Positions 8,302 through 17,889 are shown, counted from the stretch's first letter. The stretch is DNA of 59,030 nt from Bacteroidetes bacterium HLUCCA01 (GCA_001314545.1 LIHN01000007.1:183946-242975); one strand, 5' to 3'. The notes: generated by a model not told the origin, from the sequence alone. Made by a program: numbers and translations.

Positions 8302-9120
8302 ATGAAATCATCGCCCGGCGCACCTATCGGAATATTTGACTCAGGAATCGGAGGTCTGACGGTGGTCAAATCGGTAATGCAGGCCTTACCCAACGAAAGC
8401 ATTGTGTATTTCGGAGATACAGCACGGGTACCCTACGGCATCAAGTCGGCCGAGACCGTTAAGGAGTATGCGCTTCAGATAACCGATTTCCTGCTGCGTA
8501 AGCGCGTAAAAATGATTCTGATTGCATGTAACACGGTAGCAGCCTCTGCCCGGAATGCAATTGAACACAAATCGGGCAGCGTTCCCGTTCTTGACGTAAT
8601 CAGTGCGGGCGCTCAGGCTGCGGCGGCACTCAGACATGAACACAATATGATCGGGGTTATCGGAACCCTGGCTACGGTCGGTTCAGGTGCCTACGAAGAT
8701 GCCCTGAAACAGCAAAATCCGAGCCTTTCCGTGTTCTCGAAGGCCTGTCCCATGCTGGTGCCGCTGGCCGAAGAAGGGTGGATTGACAACGAAGTTGCCC
8801 GCGCGACGCTGGATATCTACCTGCGCGATTTTACCCATACCCGGTTTGACGGGTTGATCCTCGGCTGCACGCACTACCCGCTTTTCCGGGACCAGATCAT
8901 GGCATACTTCAATAACCCCAACCTGCAGATTGTTGATTCGGCCGACGCAATTGCTGCAATGGCGGCCGAGTACCTGGACAATGCCAGACTCCTGAACAGC
9001 GCTCCCGATCAAACCACGTTCAGCTGCTACGTCAGTGATAAGCCGCAACGTTTCCAGGCCCTGGCTGAACGTTTTCTGGGTAAGAATATCAATCGGGTAG
9101 AGGTAGTCAACATGCCGTAA
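8302..9120 (+). CDS. murI: Glutamate racemase
   Basis: Interconverts L- and D-glutamate to supply D-glutamate for peptidoglycan in the cytoplasm. The 272-residue product has the FDSGIGG motif with aspartate 13, the first catalytic cysteine at 76 (ACNT), the second at 189 (GCTHYP), and YFGDTARVPYG after the first motif. Length is normal. The gene stands between the lamin-tail gene and a convergent methyltransferase gene 18 bases away, so it is probably read from its own promoter in the 91-base gap. A dipeptide epimerase at 46302 is another glutamate-related wall enzyme in this window. Confidence 0.97.
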   Translation: MKSSPGAPIGIFDSGIGGLTVVKSVMQALPNESIVYFGDTARVPYGIKSAETVKEYALQITDFLLRKRVKMILIACNTVAASARNAIEHKSGSVPVLDVISAGAQAAAALRHEHNMIGVIGTLATVGSGAYEDALKQQNPSLSVFSKACPMLVPLAEEGWIDNEVARATLDIYLRDFTHTRFDGLILGCTHYPLFRDQIMAYFNNPNLQIVDSADAIAAMAAEYLDNARLLNSAPDQTTFSCYVSDKPQRFQALAERFLGKNINRVEVVNMP

Positions 9121-9138
9121 GAATCGGTCGGGCGCGCA

Positions 9139-9927
9139 TCACCTACCACTAAAATGATACAGTGCAATAGCACCGCTCACTGCCGCATTCAGACTTTCTA
9201 CCTGGCCGGGCTGACCCGGAATACGAACCCGTCTGAAGCCCGGCCAGGCAAGCAGTGCATCGGATATGCCGTTGGCTTCATTGCCTACTACCACGATGGA
9301 TTTATCCGCCGGCAGCACGTGCCGTATATCTTCACCGGTACCGGCACCATCCAGCAGATAAATTTCCCACCCCGACTCATGAAGAAATCGCAGACTTTCA
9401 GGCAGATTCGCTGATAGCAGCCACGGAAGCGACCCCAGGGCCCCTGCTGTGCTTCGAACCACCTTGCCATTAAACAGGTCTACCGTCCCGCTGCCCATAA
9501 TGAACCCGCAGGCCCCAAACCATGCCGCCGTTCGGTACAAGGTGCCTGAATTACCCGGATCCTGCACTGCATCCAGTGCCAGAAGCAACCCGCGTTCACG
9601 TCGGGCAAGGTCCGTCAGCTGTATAGCGTCCGGGATTCGTACAACTGCGATAATGCCCTGAGCCTGTTCCGTATCGCATAACGCATTAAACTCCTGCTCA
9701 TCGGCCACATACACCTCCCCGCATCGTTTTGCCAGCGCAAAAGCAGGATGCGCATCGGGCAACCCATCGTGCAAAATAACGCATTCAACGGTTGCTTTCC
9801 CTGCAAGTTGCTCTACTGTACGCAAGCCTTCGGCTATATACAAGCCCATAGACTCGCGGAACTTGCGCTGATGCAGTTTCCGATAGCGGGCCAGAGAGGC
9901 TTTACTGAGTCTGGGGTAAGATTTCAT
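9139..9927 (-). CDS. TrmH/SpoU-family RNA 2'-O-methyltransferase
   Basis: Transfers a methyl group from SAM to a ribose 2'-hydroxyl of rRNA or tRNA. The 262-residue protein has an N-terminal substrate-binding domain (KLHQRKFRESMGLYIAEGLRTVEQL) and a knotted SPOUT domain with its three motifs: DAVQDPGNSGTLYRTA, VVVGNEANGIS, and VRIPGQPGQVESLNAAVSGAI. The N-terminal domain resembles RlmB-like or AviRb-like members; the exact target is unknown. I place the start at ATG 9927 (MKSYPRLSK), since the 37 residues upstream are not family-like. It is convergent with murI and divergent from the outer-membrane gene. Confidence 0.92.
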   Translation of the reverse strand: MKSYPRLSKASLARYRKLHQRKFRESMGLYIAEGLRTVEQLAGKATVECVILHDGLPDAHPAFALAKRCGEVYVADEQEFNALCDTEQAQGIIAVVRIPDAIQLTDLARRERGLLLALDAVQDPGNSGTLYRTAAWFGACGFIMGSGTVDLFNGKVVRSTAGALGSLPWLLSANLPESLRFLHESGWEIYLLDGAGTGEDIRHVLPADKSIVVVGNEANGISDALLAWPGFRRVRIPGQPGQVESLNAAVSGAIALYHFSGR

Positions 9928-10063
9928 GAAGATATCAAAGCAATTAACGCGCGTATACCACGGTAAACATACCCAAATATCTGCAATCAATTTGCTATAC
10001 TTTACCTGACCATACCCGCGCAATTGTGCTACCCGCACCTACCCGAGTTACGCAAACCTTTCC

Positions 10064-12025
10064 ATGAACGCTGCCAGCCGAATGCTCCTTGTCTCCGCGC
10101 TGCTCACCGGTATCCTCCTGTGCGCCGGGGAAGTTGCCGGACAGTCGGTGCAGGGAACCAACCGTTTCGTTCGCCAGCTCGATGCCGTATCATGGTCGCT
10201 GAACACCCGGGCCGATTACCTTTCTGAAACCCTGCGTTTCAGCATGGATAACCGGCTGAGTTCACGGCTTTTCCTGTTCAATGATCAGGCACAAAATATT
10301 CAGGATGAACAAGACCACCTCCTTCAATTCCAATATGCCCTCAACCCGCATTTCGGCATCAACACCCGGGCCGGCAGCTACCGGTTCACCAACACCAACC
10401 TCCGGCAGGACCATGCCCTGATCGGGTTTTACCTGCAACCCTATGAATCGCTCCAGATAGCAGCACGGGCCGGCTTCCTGAGCGACCAGCGAAGTGAACA
10501 AAGCGACCAGGGACTGAATTGGCAGGTATCCCTGACAACACCCGAACTCCAGCTGGGCGACTTCCGCATCAAGCCCGAAATCCTGGCAGACCGGGCCTAC
10601 ATCAACCCCCGTGAACTCTACACCTTCCGCTACGGTACCACCATGGACTACCTCAGCCAGGACAACCTCAGCCTCAACGCCCTGATAACCGCCTCATCTA
10701 CACGCCGCGACAGCTACCAGTCAGGCAGCCTGCTCAACCGAACCGAGTCCAGTTTCGTGGAATCCATCGAAAGCGACTCCACACGTGCCTTTATCCTGAC
10801 CGAAACTCCCATCGGCAACCGCATGACCGCTGAGTTTTCCATCGATGCACTCAGCAACGTGCGCCGCATCCTGAACAGCCCGCTGGAAGCGGGAAGCAAC
10901 ATCACCCTGTTCGACTCCCGCAGTGACCGGCAGTTCCTGGATACCGGTGTGGCTCTGCATCGTCGCCAGCCCGGCCTCCAGCTGCAGATTGGCGCACGAT
11001 GGGCCCTGCAGGTTCGCGAATCACGGCTGATCAACACGGAAGGACTTCCCGAAGACCAGGTACGACGCAGGAGTGAAATCCTTGAAAACTCCAATTTCAG
11101 TCAACGCCGGTTTGAACTGTTCACCCGTAACCGCGTTCAGGTATCCGAACGTTACGAAATACTGATTTCGGGCAGCACCAGCATTCTGCGCTACAACACT
11201 CCGGATTTCAACCAGGATGACCGCGACGAACTGGCTATGCTGCTGCGTACCGTACATGAATACCGCATCAGCGATGTACTGCGTAGCCGGGTTACCCTGG
11301 CCGGTGAAGCCTTTCATGTTGTATATCTGTTCAGTGAGCGAAGTATTGAAAACAACTGGCGACGCTCCCTCCGACTGATTCCGGAACTCACCTGGCAACC
11401 CAGTCCCGTTTTTGAAATGAACCACCGGTTCACCGTCAGAGCCAACTACACGGTTGAAGATTATGAGCTGGCCAACCGACCCAAAAACGACCAGTCGGCC
11501 CGGGAGTTCATCGCCAACAGCGCTATGTCATGGACCTTCGCACCTAACTGGAACCTGCAGGCCGAGGTCTCCCGCAGCGAGCTGCGAATCGGCAGATTGT
11601 TCTGGGATACCTTCCAGGAAACCCCCATCGATACCATAACCACCTGGGATTTCAGCGGCATGTTCAGCCGGCGTTATGACGATGTAGTCATCAGCACCGG
11701 ACTGCGGTATTTCCACAAAACCGACTTCCTGCAACGTGCATCTCTGGCCGTAGAAATCCCCGATAACGGTTCGGTAATCCGGGCCTCCCGCATCGCAACC
11801 GGAAAACAAACCACCTCGCAATGGGGTCCTGCCGTTACCATCCGGCTTCCCCTGAGCGCTCGCAACGAACTCTATCTTAACGGATGGCTCCAGTTCCAGG
11901 CTACCCGACAAAAGCTCTACACAGACTATCCGGAAAATTTCCGGGAAGCCTTTCTGCAGGCCGAACGCAGCGCCGATCGGCGTACTTATCCCAATCTGGA
12001 GATAACCACCCGTTTCAATTTTTAA
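10064..12025 (+). CDS. Predicted outer-membrane beta-barrel protein
   Basis: A 653-residue protein with a signal peptide (LLVSALLTGILLCAGEVAGQ) and no recognised named family. The body is a long series of alternating polar and aromatic strands with short turns, for example FQYALNPHFGINTRAGSYRF, and the chain ends in ...TRFNF. A terminal phenylalanine is the usual signal for insertion by the BAM machinery. There is no plug domain or TonB box, so it is not a TonB receptor. It stands alone between a divergent methyltransferase and a dehydrogenase gene. Function unknown; a porin-like or assembly role is possible. Confidence 0.7.
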   Translation: MNAASRMLLVSALLTGILLCAGEVAGQSVQGTNRFVRQLDAVSWSLNTRADYLSETLRFSMDNRLSSRLFLFNDQAQNIQDEQDHLLQFQYALNPHFGINTRAGSYRFTNTNLRQDHALIGFYLQPYESLQIAARAGFLSDQRSEQSDQGLNWQVSLTTPELQLGDFRIKPEILADRAYINPRELYTFRYGTTMDYLSQDNLSLNALITASSTRRDSYQSGSLLNRTESSFVESIESDSTRAFILTETPIGNRMTAEFSIDALSNVRRILNSPLEAGSNITLFDSRSDRQFLDTGVALHRRQPGLQLQIGARWALQVRESRLINTEGLPEDQVRRRSEILENSNFSQRRFELFTRNRVQVSERYEILISGSTSILRYNTPDFNQDDRDELAMLLRTVHEYRISDVLRSRVTLAGEAFHVVYLFSERSIENNWRRSLRLIPELTWQPSPVFEMNHRFTVRANYTVEDYELANRPKNDQSAREFIANSAMSWTFAPNWNLQAEVSRSELRIGRLFWDTFQETPIDTITTWDFSGMFSRRYDDVVISTGLRYFHKTDFLQRASLAVEIPDNGSVIRASRIATGKQTTSQWGPAVTIRLPLSARNELYLNGWLQFQATRQKLYTDYPENFREAFLQAERSADRRTYPNLEITTRFNF

Positions 12026-12182
12026 AACCGCACAGGCAACCCCGGCCACGACGCCATCATCACACCCTGCACGAACCCGGTCTGTAGCTTGCGCATTAAA
12101 ATTTTAACCCTTTCTTCCTTGGGGGCAAGAGCAGTATCTTGACGGGTACGAACCTAGGCAATCATATTAAACTACACGAACT

Positions 12183-13709
12183 ATGGACTTTCTGAAGCGA
12201 CTCGGCATACAGGCCGACAACGCCGGAACTTCAACCGGCAACAATACCCTGTTTACAGACAACGCCCCACGCATCGACTCCTTTTCACCCATAGACGGTG
12301 CCAAAATCGGCAGCGTATACTCCACCACGCGTGAAGAGTATGAAACCGTGATTACAGCGGCGCAGGATGCCTTCAAAACCTGGCGGATGATGCCCGCTCC
12401 GCAGCGCGGCGAAATCGTACGTCAGATTGGCGAAGCCCTTCGCAGGCACAAAGATGATCTGGGTCGGCTGGTCTCCCTGGAAATGGGGAAAATCTACCAG
12501 GAAGGGCTCGGAGAAGTACAGGAAATGATTGATATCTGCGATTTTGCCGTTGGTCTGTCCCGGCAGCTCTACGGACTCTCCATGCACAGCGAACGCCCCG
12601 AACACCGTATGTACGAGCAGTACCACCCACTGGGTGTAGTAGGCGTTATCTCCGCATTTAACTTCCCGGTTGCCGTGTGGAGCTGGAATGCCATGATCGC
12701 GGCGGTATGCGGTGACACGATCGTCTGGAAACCCTCCGAAAAAACGCCGCTTTGCGCCGTTGCCTGTCAGAATATCATCCAGGATGTACTGAAAGAAAAC
12801 AACCTGCCTGAAGGTATTTTCAACATGATCAACGGCGACCGTCAGGTTGGTGAATGGATGACCACTGATAAGCGCGTACCACTGATTTCAGCTACCGGCT
12901 CCATCCGTATGGGCAAGCAGGTTGCACAGGTTGTTGCTGCCCGGCTGGGCAAATCGTTGCTGGAACTGGGCGGGAACAACGCCATCATCGTCACACCGCA
13001 GGCCGATATTGAAATGGCCGTACGGGCAACGGTATTCGGTGCTGTAGGTACAGCCGGACAGCGATGCACATCCACCCGAAGATTAATCGTGCACGAGTCA
13101 ATTTTTGAGCAGGTTAAAGACCGGCTGGTTGCTATTTACAAAAATATCAGCATCGGCAGTCCGCTGGAGGAAGGAACGCTTGTCGGTCCGCTGATCGACA
13201 AACAGGCGGTTGATGCGATGCAAAATGCCCTGAATCAGCTCAGAGAGTCCGGGGGCGAGGTGGTCTACGGCGGGGAGGTACTCGACGGGGAACCCTACGC
13301 CAGCGGAACGTATGTGCGGCCGGCCATTTGCGTAGCCGAAAATCATTATCAGATTGTGCAGGATGAGACCTTTGCACCCATTTTGTACCTGATTCGCTAC
13401 AGCGAACTCGACGAGGCCATTGCGTACCACAACGGTGTGGTTCAGGGACTCAGTTCAGCGATATTCACGTTAAATCTGCGCGAAGCGGAGCGTTTCCTGA
13501 GTCACGTGGGTTCCGATTGCGGCATCGCCAATGTGAACATCGGAACCAGCGGCGCTGAAATAGGCGGGGCTTTCGGTGGTGAGAAAGAAACCGGAGGCGG
13601 GCGCGAAAGCGGTTCAGATGCCTGGAAAGTGTACATGCGTCGCCAGACGAACACCATCAACTGGGGCAGCAGTCTGCCGCTGGCACAGGGCATCCGGTTC
13701 GACGTTTAA
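12183..13709 (+). CDS. ALDH7-type aldehyde dehydrogenase
   Basis: NAD(P)-dependent oxidation of an aldehyde to an acid. The 508-residue product has the conserved ALDH architecture with catalytic cysteine 295 (GTAGQRCTSTRR), general base glutamate 261 (LELGGNN) and the N-terminal NAD-binding ISAFNFPVAVW segment. The stretch EMGKIYQEGLGEVQEMIDICDFAVGL and the GGGRESGSDAWK end point to the ALDH7/antiquitin group, whose members oxidise alpha-aminoadipic semialdehyde or piperideine-6-carboxylate in lysine breakdown, or act on betaine aldehyde and lipid aldehydes. No lysine aminotransferase is next to it, so the substrate is not settled by context. Confidence 0.92.
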   Translation: MDFLKRLGIQADNAGTSTGNNTLFTDNAPRIDSFSPIDGAKIGSVYSTTREEYETVITAAQDAFKTWRMMPAPQRGEIVRQIGEALRRHKDDLGRLVSLEMGKIYQEGLGEVQEMIDICDFAVGLSRQLYGLSMHSERPEHRMYEQYHPLGVVGVISAFNFPVAVWSWNAMIAAVCGDTIVWKPSEKTPLCAVACQNIIQDVLKENNLPEGIFNMINGDRQVGEWMTTDKRVPLISATGSIRMGKQVAQVVAARLGKSLLELGGNNAIIVTPQADIEMAVRATVFGAVGTAGQRCTSTRRLIVHESIFEQVKDRLVAIYKNISIGSPLEEGTLVGPLIDKQAVDAMQNALNQLRESGGEVVYGGEVLDGEPYASGTYVRPAICVAENHYQIVQDETFAPILYLIRYSELDEAIAYHNGVVQGLSSAIFTLNLREAERFLSHVGSDCGIANVNIGTSGAEIGGAFGGEKETGGGRESGSDAWKVYMRRQTNTINWGSSLPLAQGIRFDV

Positions 13710-13910
13710 ACCCTGCTGAAATGTACTGCTTAAAGGTACCGTCGGCTCTGCATGCACCTTTTCAGAGCCTGCGGTGCCTGTAGCAGCGATTCGAGTCGAC
13801 AGCAAGACGTGTTGACAGCAAAACGTGTCTGAAAACGGTGCCTGCAGCAGCGCGTTAATCCTGCAGGGTTGAAATCTGCGGTTGCTGGCTGAAATTTCGG
13901 AGCGTGGAGT

Positions 13911-15305
13911 CTATAACAATGATTCGAGCCGGCGCACCAGTTCGGGCACAAAATCCCGGTGCTCCGGTTTCATGAGTACACTGCGAAGTACCGTTACCGT
14001 TTCGGCATCGGGCTGCAGATCGGGCATTACATTGAGTACCTGACTCGCAGGAACGGTATACAGGCTCACATACACCCCATCCGCACCCCGCTCCATCCCC
14101 CGCCGGAACACCCGCTCACTGACCGCGCTCACCCCACGCAACGTTCGGGCCCCGACTTCCGGAACGCCAGCGTATACCACAATATCCAGCTCAGGGGCCT
14201 CCAGCATCACAAACCGCCCCGTAGCAACAGCTGCATCCGCAAAACGCACCGCAGCTTTCCTGCAGTACTGCATCACCTGCCCCATCCGCCCCATCGGCTC
14301 AAGACCAAACACCTGCAGCGTGGCCCACAGACCCGCCGCTGCCGCACCGGCTCGGGAACATTCCAGTGAAATCTCCCCCAGGTGCAGATCGTCCGATGAA
14401 AAATAGGTGTAGGGCGAATCATGCTTGTAATACCGGCCCACCGCTGGATCCCTAAACAGTACGCATCCACACCCGTAAGGCTGTAAACCATGCTTGTGCG
14501 GATCAATTACCAGACTATCCGCCTCGCCGGTCCATCCCCAGGGAAGCGGATCAATAGCCCCGGTACCCTCCAGCAGCTTGAAATATCCGCCGTATGCCGC
14601 ATCCAAATGTACCCGAAGCCCCATTTCGCGGAACAGCGGCAGAAGTTCATGCAAGGGTTCTACCCTGCCCGCCCCCGTTGTTCCCATGGTCACAACAACC
14701 GTCCCCACACGATCTTTAATCGATTCCAGCTCGTGCAGATTCCACTCCCCGGCAGGAGTAGTTGAAATTTTAAAGGATGGGATTCCCAGCACGCTGCACA
14801 TACGCTCATGGGTGTAATGAGCCTGATCGGAAAAAGCAATCCCCTTGCCCGGATGCACATTGCGCGCCACCCAGAGCGCTTCCAGATTGGCAATGGTTCC
14901 GGAACTGGTCAGATGGCCAAGCACGGGCTCGGTGAACCCAAACATTCGGGCGAATTGCGGAATTACCTCCTTTTCCATCACCGAGGTGGGCGGACCTCCA
15001 TCAAGGGCGTGGTTGTTCGGGTTGATCAGCATGGTCAGCGAATGCGCCAGCCAGGCCAGCTCATGTGGAGGCTTGAGCATTTGTCCGGCATAGACCGGAC
15101 TATGAAATGGATAGTTACCCTCGAGTCGGCGTACCAGCTCGGTCAAAACGGTTTCCATCTCACCCGATGAGGGTTGCCGGTGAAGCTGATCCGCATCGCC
15201 GGATTCCCCCGGCTGAACTGCAGCCCCCCCATCGGAGCCCGGGAAACGATTTAACCAGGACTGCAGACTGCTGAGTGCCTGTGTGAGCAAAGCAAGGCGA
15301 TTCAT
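13911..15305 (-). CDS. PLP-dependent decarboxylase, group II
   Basis: Removes the alpha-carboxyl from an amino acid using pyridoxal phosphate. The 464-residue protein contains the group II fold: LTSSGTIANLEAL near residue 130, HLDAAYGGYF, and DPHKHGLQPYGCG with the PLP lysine at residue 271. The amino-acid substrate (glutamate, aspartate, tyrosine/tryptophan-like) cannot be read with confidence. The N-terminal 60 residues are low in similarity. It is the last gene of a leftward group that begins near 17367. No amino-acid antiporter is adjacent, as would be expected for acid resistance. Confidence 0.88.
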   Translation of the reverse strand: MNRLALLTQALSSLQSWLNRFPGSDGGAAVQPGESGDADQLHRQPSSGEMETVLTELVRRLEGNYPFHSPVYAGQMLKPPHELAWLAHSLTMLINPNNHALDGGPPTSVMEKEVIPQFARMFGFTEPVLGHLTSSGTIANLEALWVARNVHPGKGIAFSDQAHYTHERMCSVLGIPSFKISTTPAGEWNLHELESIKDRVGTVVVTMGTTGAGRVEPLHELLPLFREMGLRVHLDAAYGGYFKLLEGTGAIDPLPWGWTGEADSLVIDPHKHGLQPYGCGCVLFRDPAVGRYYKHDSPYTYFSSDDLHLGEISLECSRAGAAAAGLWATLQVFGLEPMGRMGQVMQYCRKAAVRFADAAVATGRFVMLEAPELDIVVYAGVPEVGARTLRGVSAVSERVFRRGMERGADGVYVSLYTVPASQVLNVMPDLQPDAETVTVLRSVLMKPEHRDFVPELVRRLESLL

Positions 15306-15316
15306 TTCAGCTACGG

Positions 15317-16354
15317 TTACAGGAAGCGGTAACTGAATCCGACCGATAATACCTGTTTAACCTGCAGCTCCGTGCTTACGTCGTCATCGTAAAGAAAAGC
15401 AACTTCAACATTAACCGTCAGATAACTGTTAACCTTGCCGATGAGTTCGTTGGTAAAGCGGACAGTAGAGCTGTTGAGCTGCTCCATCAAATTGGTAAAG
15501 GTCTCCAGCTGCCCGTTATAGACTACATTCGTCATTATTTCACGCTCGGTTTTGACACCGATGGAAATACCCCCCTCGTTCCGGAAGGTTTCCCCTTCGG
15601 CAAGACCGTACCGTGTTGATAAGTCCGTGTCAGTCACTACGGTCTGTCTCATGGAAATACCCATGTCCATCTGAAAGGAAGGATCAGGATTGTAGGCAAA
15701 ACCCACCGTTTCTACGATGTATGCCGGAGCCATGAACCTGGAGATGGTGTTGACGTTATCTTTATCACGACCAATATCAAACTGGGAATTGAAATTAACC
15801 TGTGCGATCAGCGAGAATCGCTCATCGTCCATCATACGGCGAATCTGATTTCGCAGGCGGATTTCATCGTCTGTCTTGCGGAACTCGTTCCCGTCGAGCC
15901 GTGACTGTCCGTACTTGAGATTCGTGCTGTGATTGAATACGTAGCGGTCACGGGTATACTCGGCGGTAAATCGGGCAGAACTTACTCCCGTCAAATTATT
16001 TACACCACCCTGCGCCCAGTTGTGAAATGCCGCCTGACTTCCATTCAGGGTAAGCCAGCCGCCAAATGTCCATGGCGATGCCGGCCCTTCCGGCTGCTCC
16101 TCCGCCTGAGCTTCCTGCGCTGCATCACTTCCCGTCTGCCCGGAATACAGGGAAAGGTCGGCATCGAAAGCCATGAACCGGATTTCATTTTGGCCACCAT
16201 GTGTACCATCTACACCGTTGATAGGGTACAGCGATGCTAGCTGGGTGCCGGAATCGGCAGAAGGTGGTGCGGATGCCAGCACAGCTGGTACGGACAATAC
16301 ACTTAGTGCGAGAATGGTAAGGCCTGTGCAGTAATAGGATTTCATGGATCTCAT
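15317..16354 (-). CDS. DUF3078 outer-membrane protein
   Basis: A 345-residue protein with a signal peptide (YCTGLTILALSVLSVPAVLASA) and a DUF3078 barrel, recognised by GWLTLNGSQAAFHNWAQGG and by FNHSTNLKYGQSR ... EIRLRNQIR. The family is common in Bacteroidota outer membranes and has no known function. It ends ...LSVGFSYRFL, with aromatic residues typical of a last barrel strand. The frame opens at TTG 16387, but ATG 16354 starts directly before the signal peptide; ATG 16345 is also possible. It lies 11 bases upstream of the decarboxylase gene and may be co-transcribed with it. Confidence 0.87.
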   Translation of the reverse strand: MRSMKSYYCTGLTILALSVLSVPAVLASAPPSADSGTQLASLYPINGVDGTHGGQNEIRFMAFDADLSLYSGQTGSDAAQEAQAEEQPEGPASPWTFGGWLTLNGSQAAFHNWAQGGVNNLTGVSSARFTAEYTRDRYVFNHSTNLKYGQSRLDGNEFRKTDDEIRLRNQIRRMMDDERFSLIAQVNFNSQFDIGRDKDNVNTISRFMAPAYIVETVGFAYNPDPSFQMDMGISMRQTVVTDTDLSTRYGLAEGETFRNEGGISIGVKTEREIMTNVVYNGQLETFTNLMEQLNSSTVRFTNELIGKVNSYLTVNVEVAFLYDDDVSTELQVKQVLSVGFSYRFL

Positions 16355-16411
16355 ATGGGTTCTGTTCTGATTTTCACGTACAATCAAGACAGAGGAGTGG
16401 TTTTTGTAAGC

Positions 16412-16924
16412 TCATACCTGCAGCATAACGGCAGCGGGAGTTCCATCCTCCTGAAAAGATACGCGGACGTGTTCGTTGAATTTTGTGGGTGATACAATTC
16501 CGGCATAGTCGGGTTGTATGGGAAACATCCGGTGGCCACGGTCAACCAGCACGGCCATTTTGATTACCTTCGGGGTGGCATGATCCAGCACGAAACGCAG
16601 GGCCTGCATCATGGTTGAGCCGCTGAAAAGCACATCATCGATGAGTAGAATGTGACTGGCCGTGCTGAGTTCCCCGGCCCCGACGGCACCGGCGAGCTCC
16701 ATATCATGTACATTCAGGTTGATGAGTCCGGTCTCCGCGATACCCGTATGAAGCAGGGCTTCGCGCAGCAGTCGGGCGAAGTGATTACCCCGGGTGTTGA
16801 TGCCAACCAGGAGTACCTGTTCACCGGAGTTGAAGTCCTCGGCTATCTGCATAGCCATGCGCCGGACAGTTCGCCTGATATGACCGGCCGGCATTAGAGT
16901 AAGGGATGATGACGGTTCCGGCAT
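16412..16924 (-). CDS. PyrR-like phosphoribosyltransferase
   Basis: A 170-residue type I phosphoribosyltransferase. The PRPP-binding loop is HILLIDDVLFSGSTMMQAL, and VLVDRGHRMFPIQPDYAG matches the PyrR family (uracil phosphoribosyltransferase / pyrimidine operon attenuator). The central GINTRGNHFARLL is the pyrophosphate loop. In Bacillus PyrR binds RNA and controls pyr genes; whether this one regulates anything is unknown, as pyr genes are not adjacent (pyrF is 8 kb away). It lies between the DUF3078 gene and a small secreted protein in the same direction, so it may be in their transcript. Confidence 0.85.
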   Translation of the reverse strand: MPEPSSSLTLMPAGHIRRTVRRMAMQIAEDFNSGEQVLLVGINTRGNHFARLLREALLHTGIAETGLINLNVHDMELAGAVGAGELSTASHILLIDDVLFSGSTMMQALRFVLDHATPKVIKMAVLVDRGHRMFPIQPDYAGIVSPTKFNEHVRVSFQEDGTPAAVMLQV

Positions 16925-16938
16925 CCTGTAGGTGGTCT

Positions 16939-17367
16939 TTATTGGAACATCGATTTGATGCTGCCCCAGGTTCTGCGCACGGCAGAGGTTGTATATTGAA
17001 CGTGACGGTGTTCCTCATGGCGGGAACCATCGGTCATGTAGATGTACAGAACGTACTCAACATCGGTACCGGTTTCAGCCTTAAACAGCTGGTTGTCAAT
17101 GTATTCAAAATACGGAGGCGGGTTGGTGCGGATAGCACGGGTAAGTTGAATTTCAGAGTCTTCCAGTTTTTCGAACTCATTTTTCCCGGACCGGTTGTGC
17201 TCCCACTTGCGGTACACTTCGAATTTATCAACCGAAGTGAGGTCATCCGCCGACCAGGTCAGCACAACGTCCGCATTGTTGACTACTACATTGAACGTAG
17301 AAAGCGGCGAGTTGGTAAAACCCATCAGCAGGAAAAAAGCCGGAATAAATATCAATAAGCGTATCAT
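16939..17367 (-). CDS. Small secreted protein with fibronectin-III-like domain
   Basis: A 142-residue protein with a clear signal peptide (MIRLLIFIPAFFLLMGF) and one beta-sandwich domain of fibronectin type III appearance: ADVVLTWSADD, KFEVYRKW, YFEYIDNQ, and YVLYIYMTDGS. Function unknown; the fold suggests an adhesion or periplasmic interaction module. I start at ATG 17367; the longer frame would put a poor leader in front of the signal. It is the first gene of the leftward group and ends 14 bases before the PyrR-like gene. Confidence 0.7.
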   Translation of the reverse strand: MIRLLIFIPAFFLLMGFTNSPLSTFNVVVNNADVVLTWSADDLTSVDKFEVYRKWEHNRSGKNEFEKLEDSEIQLTRAIRTNPPPYFEYIDNQLFKAETGTDVEYVLYIYMTDGSRHEEHRHVQYTTSAVRRTWGSIKSMFQ

Positions 17368-17574
17368 GCTCTCTGTGTTATATGTAAGCGTACTAAAATA
17401 ACGGTTTTCACAACCACTAACAATCCGGTTACCTATTGTTTTTGTGAATCTTGCACACACGTTAAATGTGACTCACCCGTTGTAGATATGGTGGCAAAGT
17501 TGTAATTTGTCATATATAGAACCCCATTCTATTACGTAGTCACTTTTGATATAAAATCTATAAGGGAGAATGAT

Positions 17575-17874
17575 ATGAGCAATAATAATGGTTTGAATGT
17601 ACTGGTTACCGCAGTTGGTTTCTTCCTGACCGGCCTGGCGGCAGGAGTTCTCCTTGCTCCCAAAAGCGGCCGGGAGAACCGGCAGCTGATACGGGGAGGT
17701 GCTGAAAATGCCAATACCTGGGTACAGTCCAAGGGCAAAAACGCCCGTGAAAAAGCCCACCAGGTCGGCGATACAATAAAACGCAGTGTGAAAGAACATG
17801 TTCCTGACTTGTACGAAGCCACGGATTCACTGACACTCAGTGACGAAGATGTCAAAACAGCCCGGGAAGATTAA
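17575..17874 (+). CDS. YtxH domain protein
   Basis: A 99-residue membrane-anchored protein with one hydrophobic helix (VLVTAVGFFLTGLAAGVLLAP) followed by the KSGRENR motif and a charged helical tail, as in the YtxH family. In Bacillus such proteins are general-stress proteins; the function is unknown. An AGGGAG ribosome-binding site lies 8 bases upstream of the ATG. The stop codon is inside the loop of a terminator hairpin, so the gene is almost certainly monocistronic. Confidence 0.85.
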   Translation: MSNNNGLNVLVTAVGFFLTGLAAGVLLAPKSGRENRQLIRGGAENANTWVQSKGKNAREKAHQVGDTIKRSVKEHVPDLYEATDSLTLSDEDVKTARED

Positions 17875-17889
17875 TCCCCGGGTTGTTTT
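17854..17889 (+). terminator. Intrinsic terminator overlapping the ytxH stop codon
   Basis: AAAACAGCCCGGG at 17854-17866 pairs with CCCGGGTTGTTTT at 17877-17889, a 13-bp stem with one G-T wobble. The TAA stop (17872-17874) is in the 10-base loop. The right arm ends in TTGTTTT. Confidence 0.8.

Noticed and set aside
12130-12160. TTGACG followed by CATATT before the ALDH gene, resembling a sigma-70 promoter
   Set aside because: The group uses TAnnTTTG at -7, and this match has an 18-base spacer and a poor -10; it may be chance.
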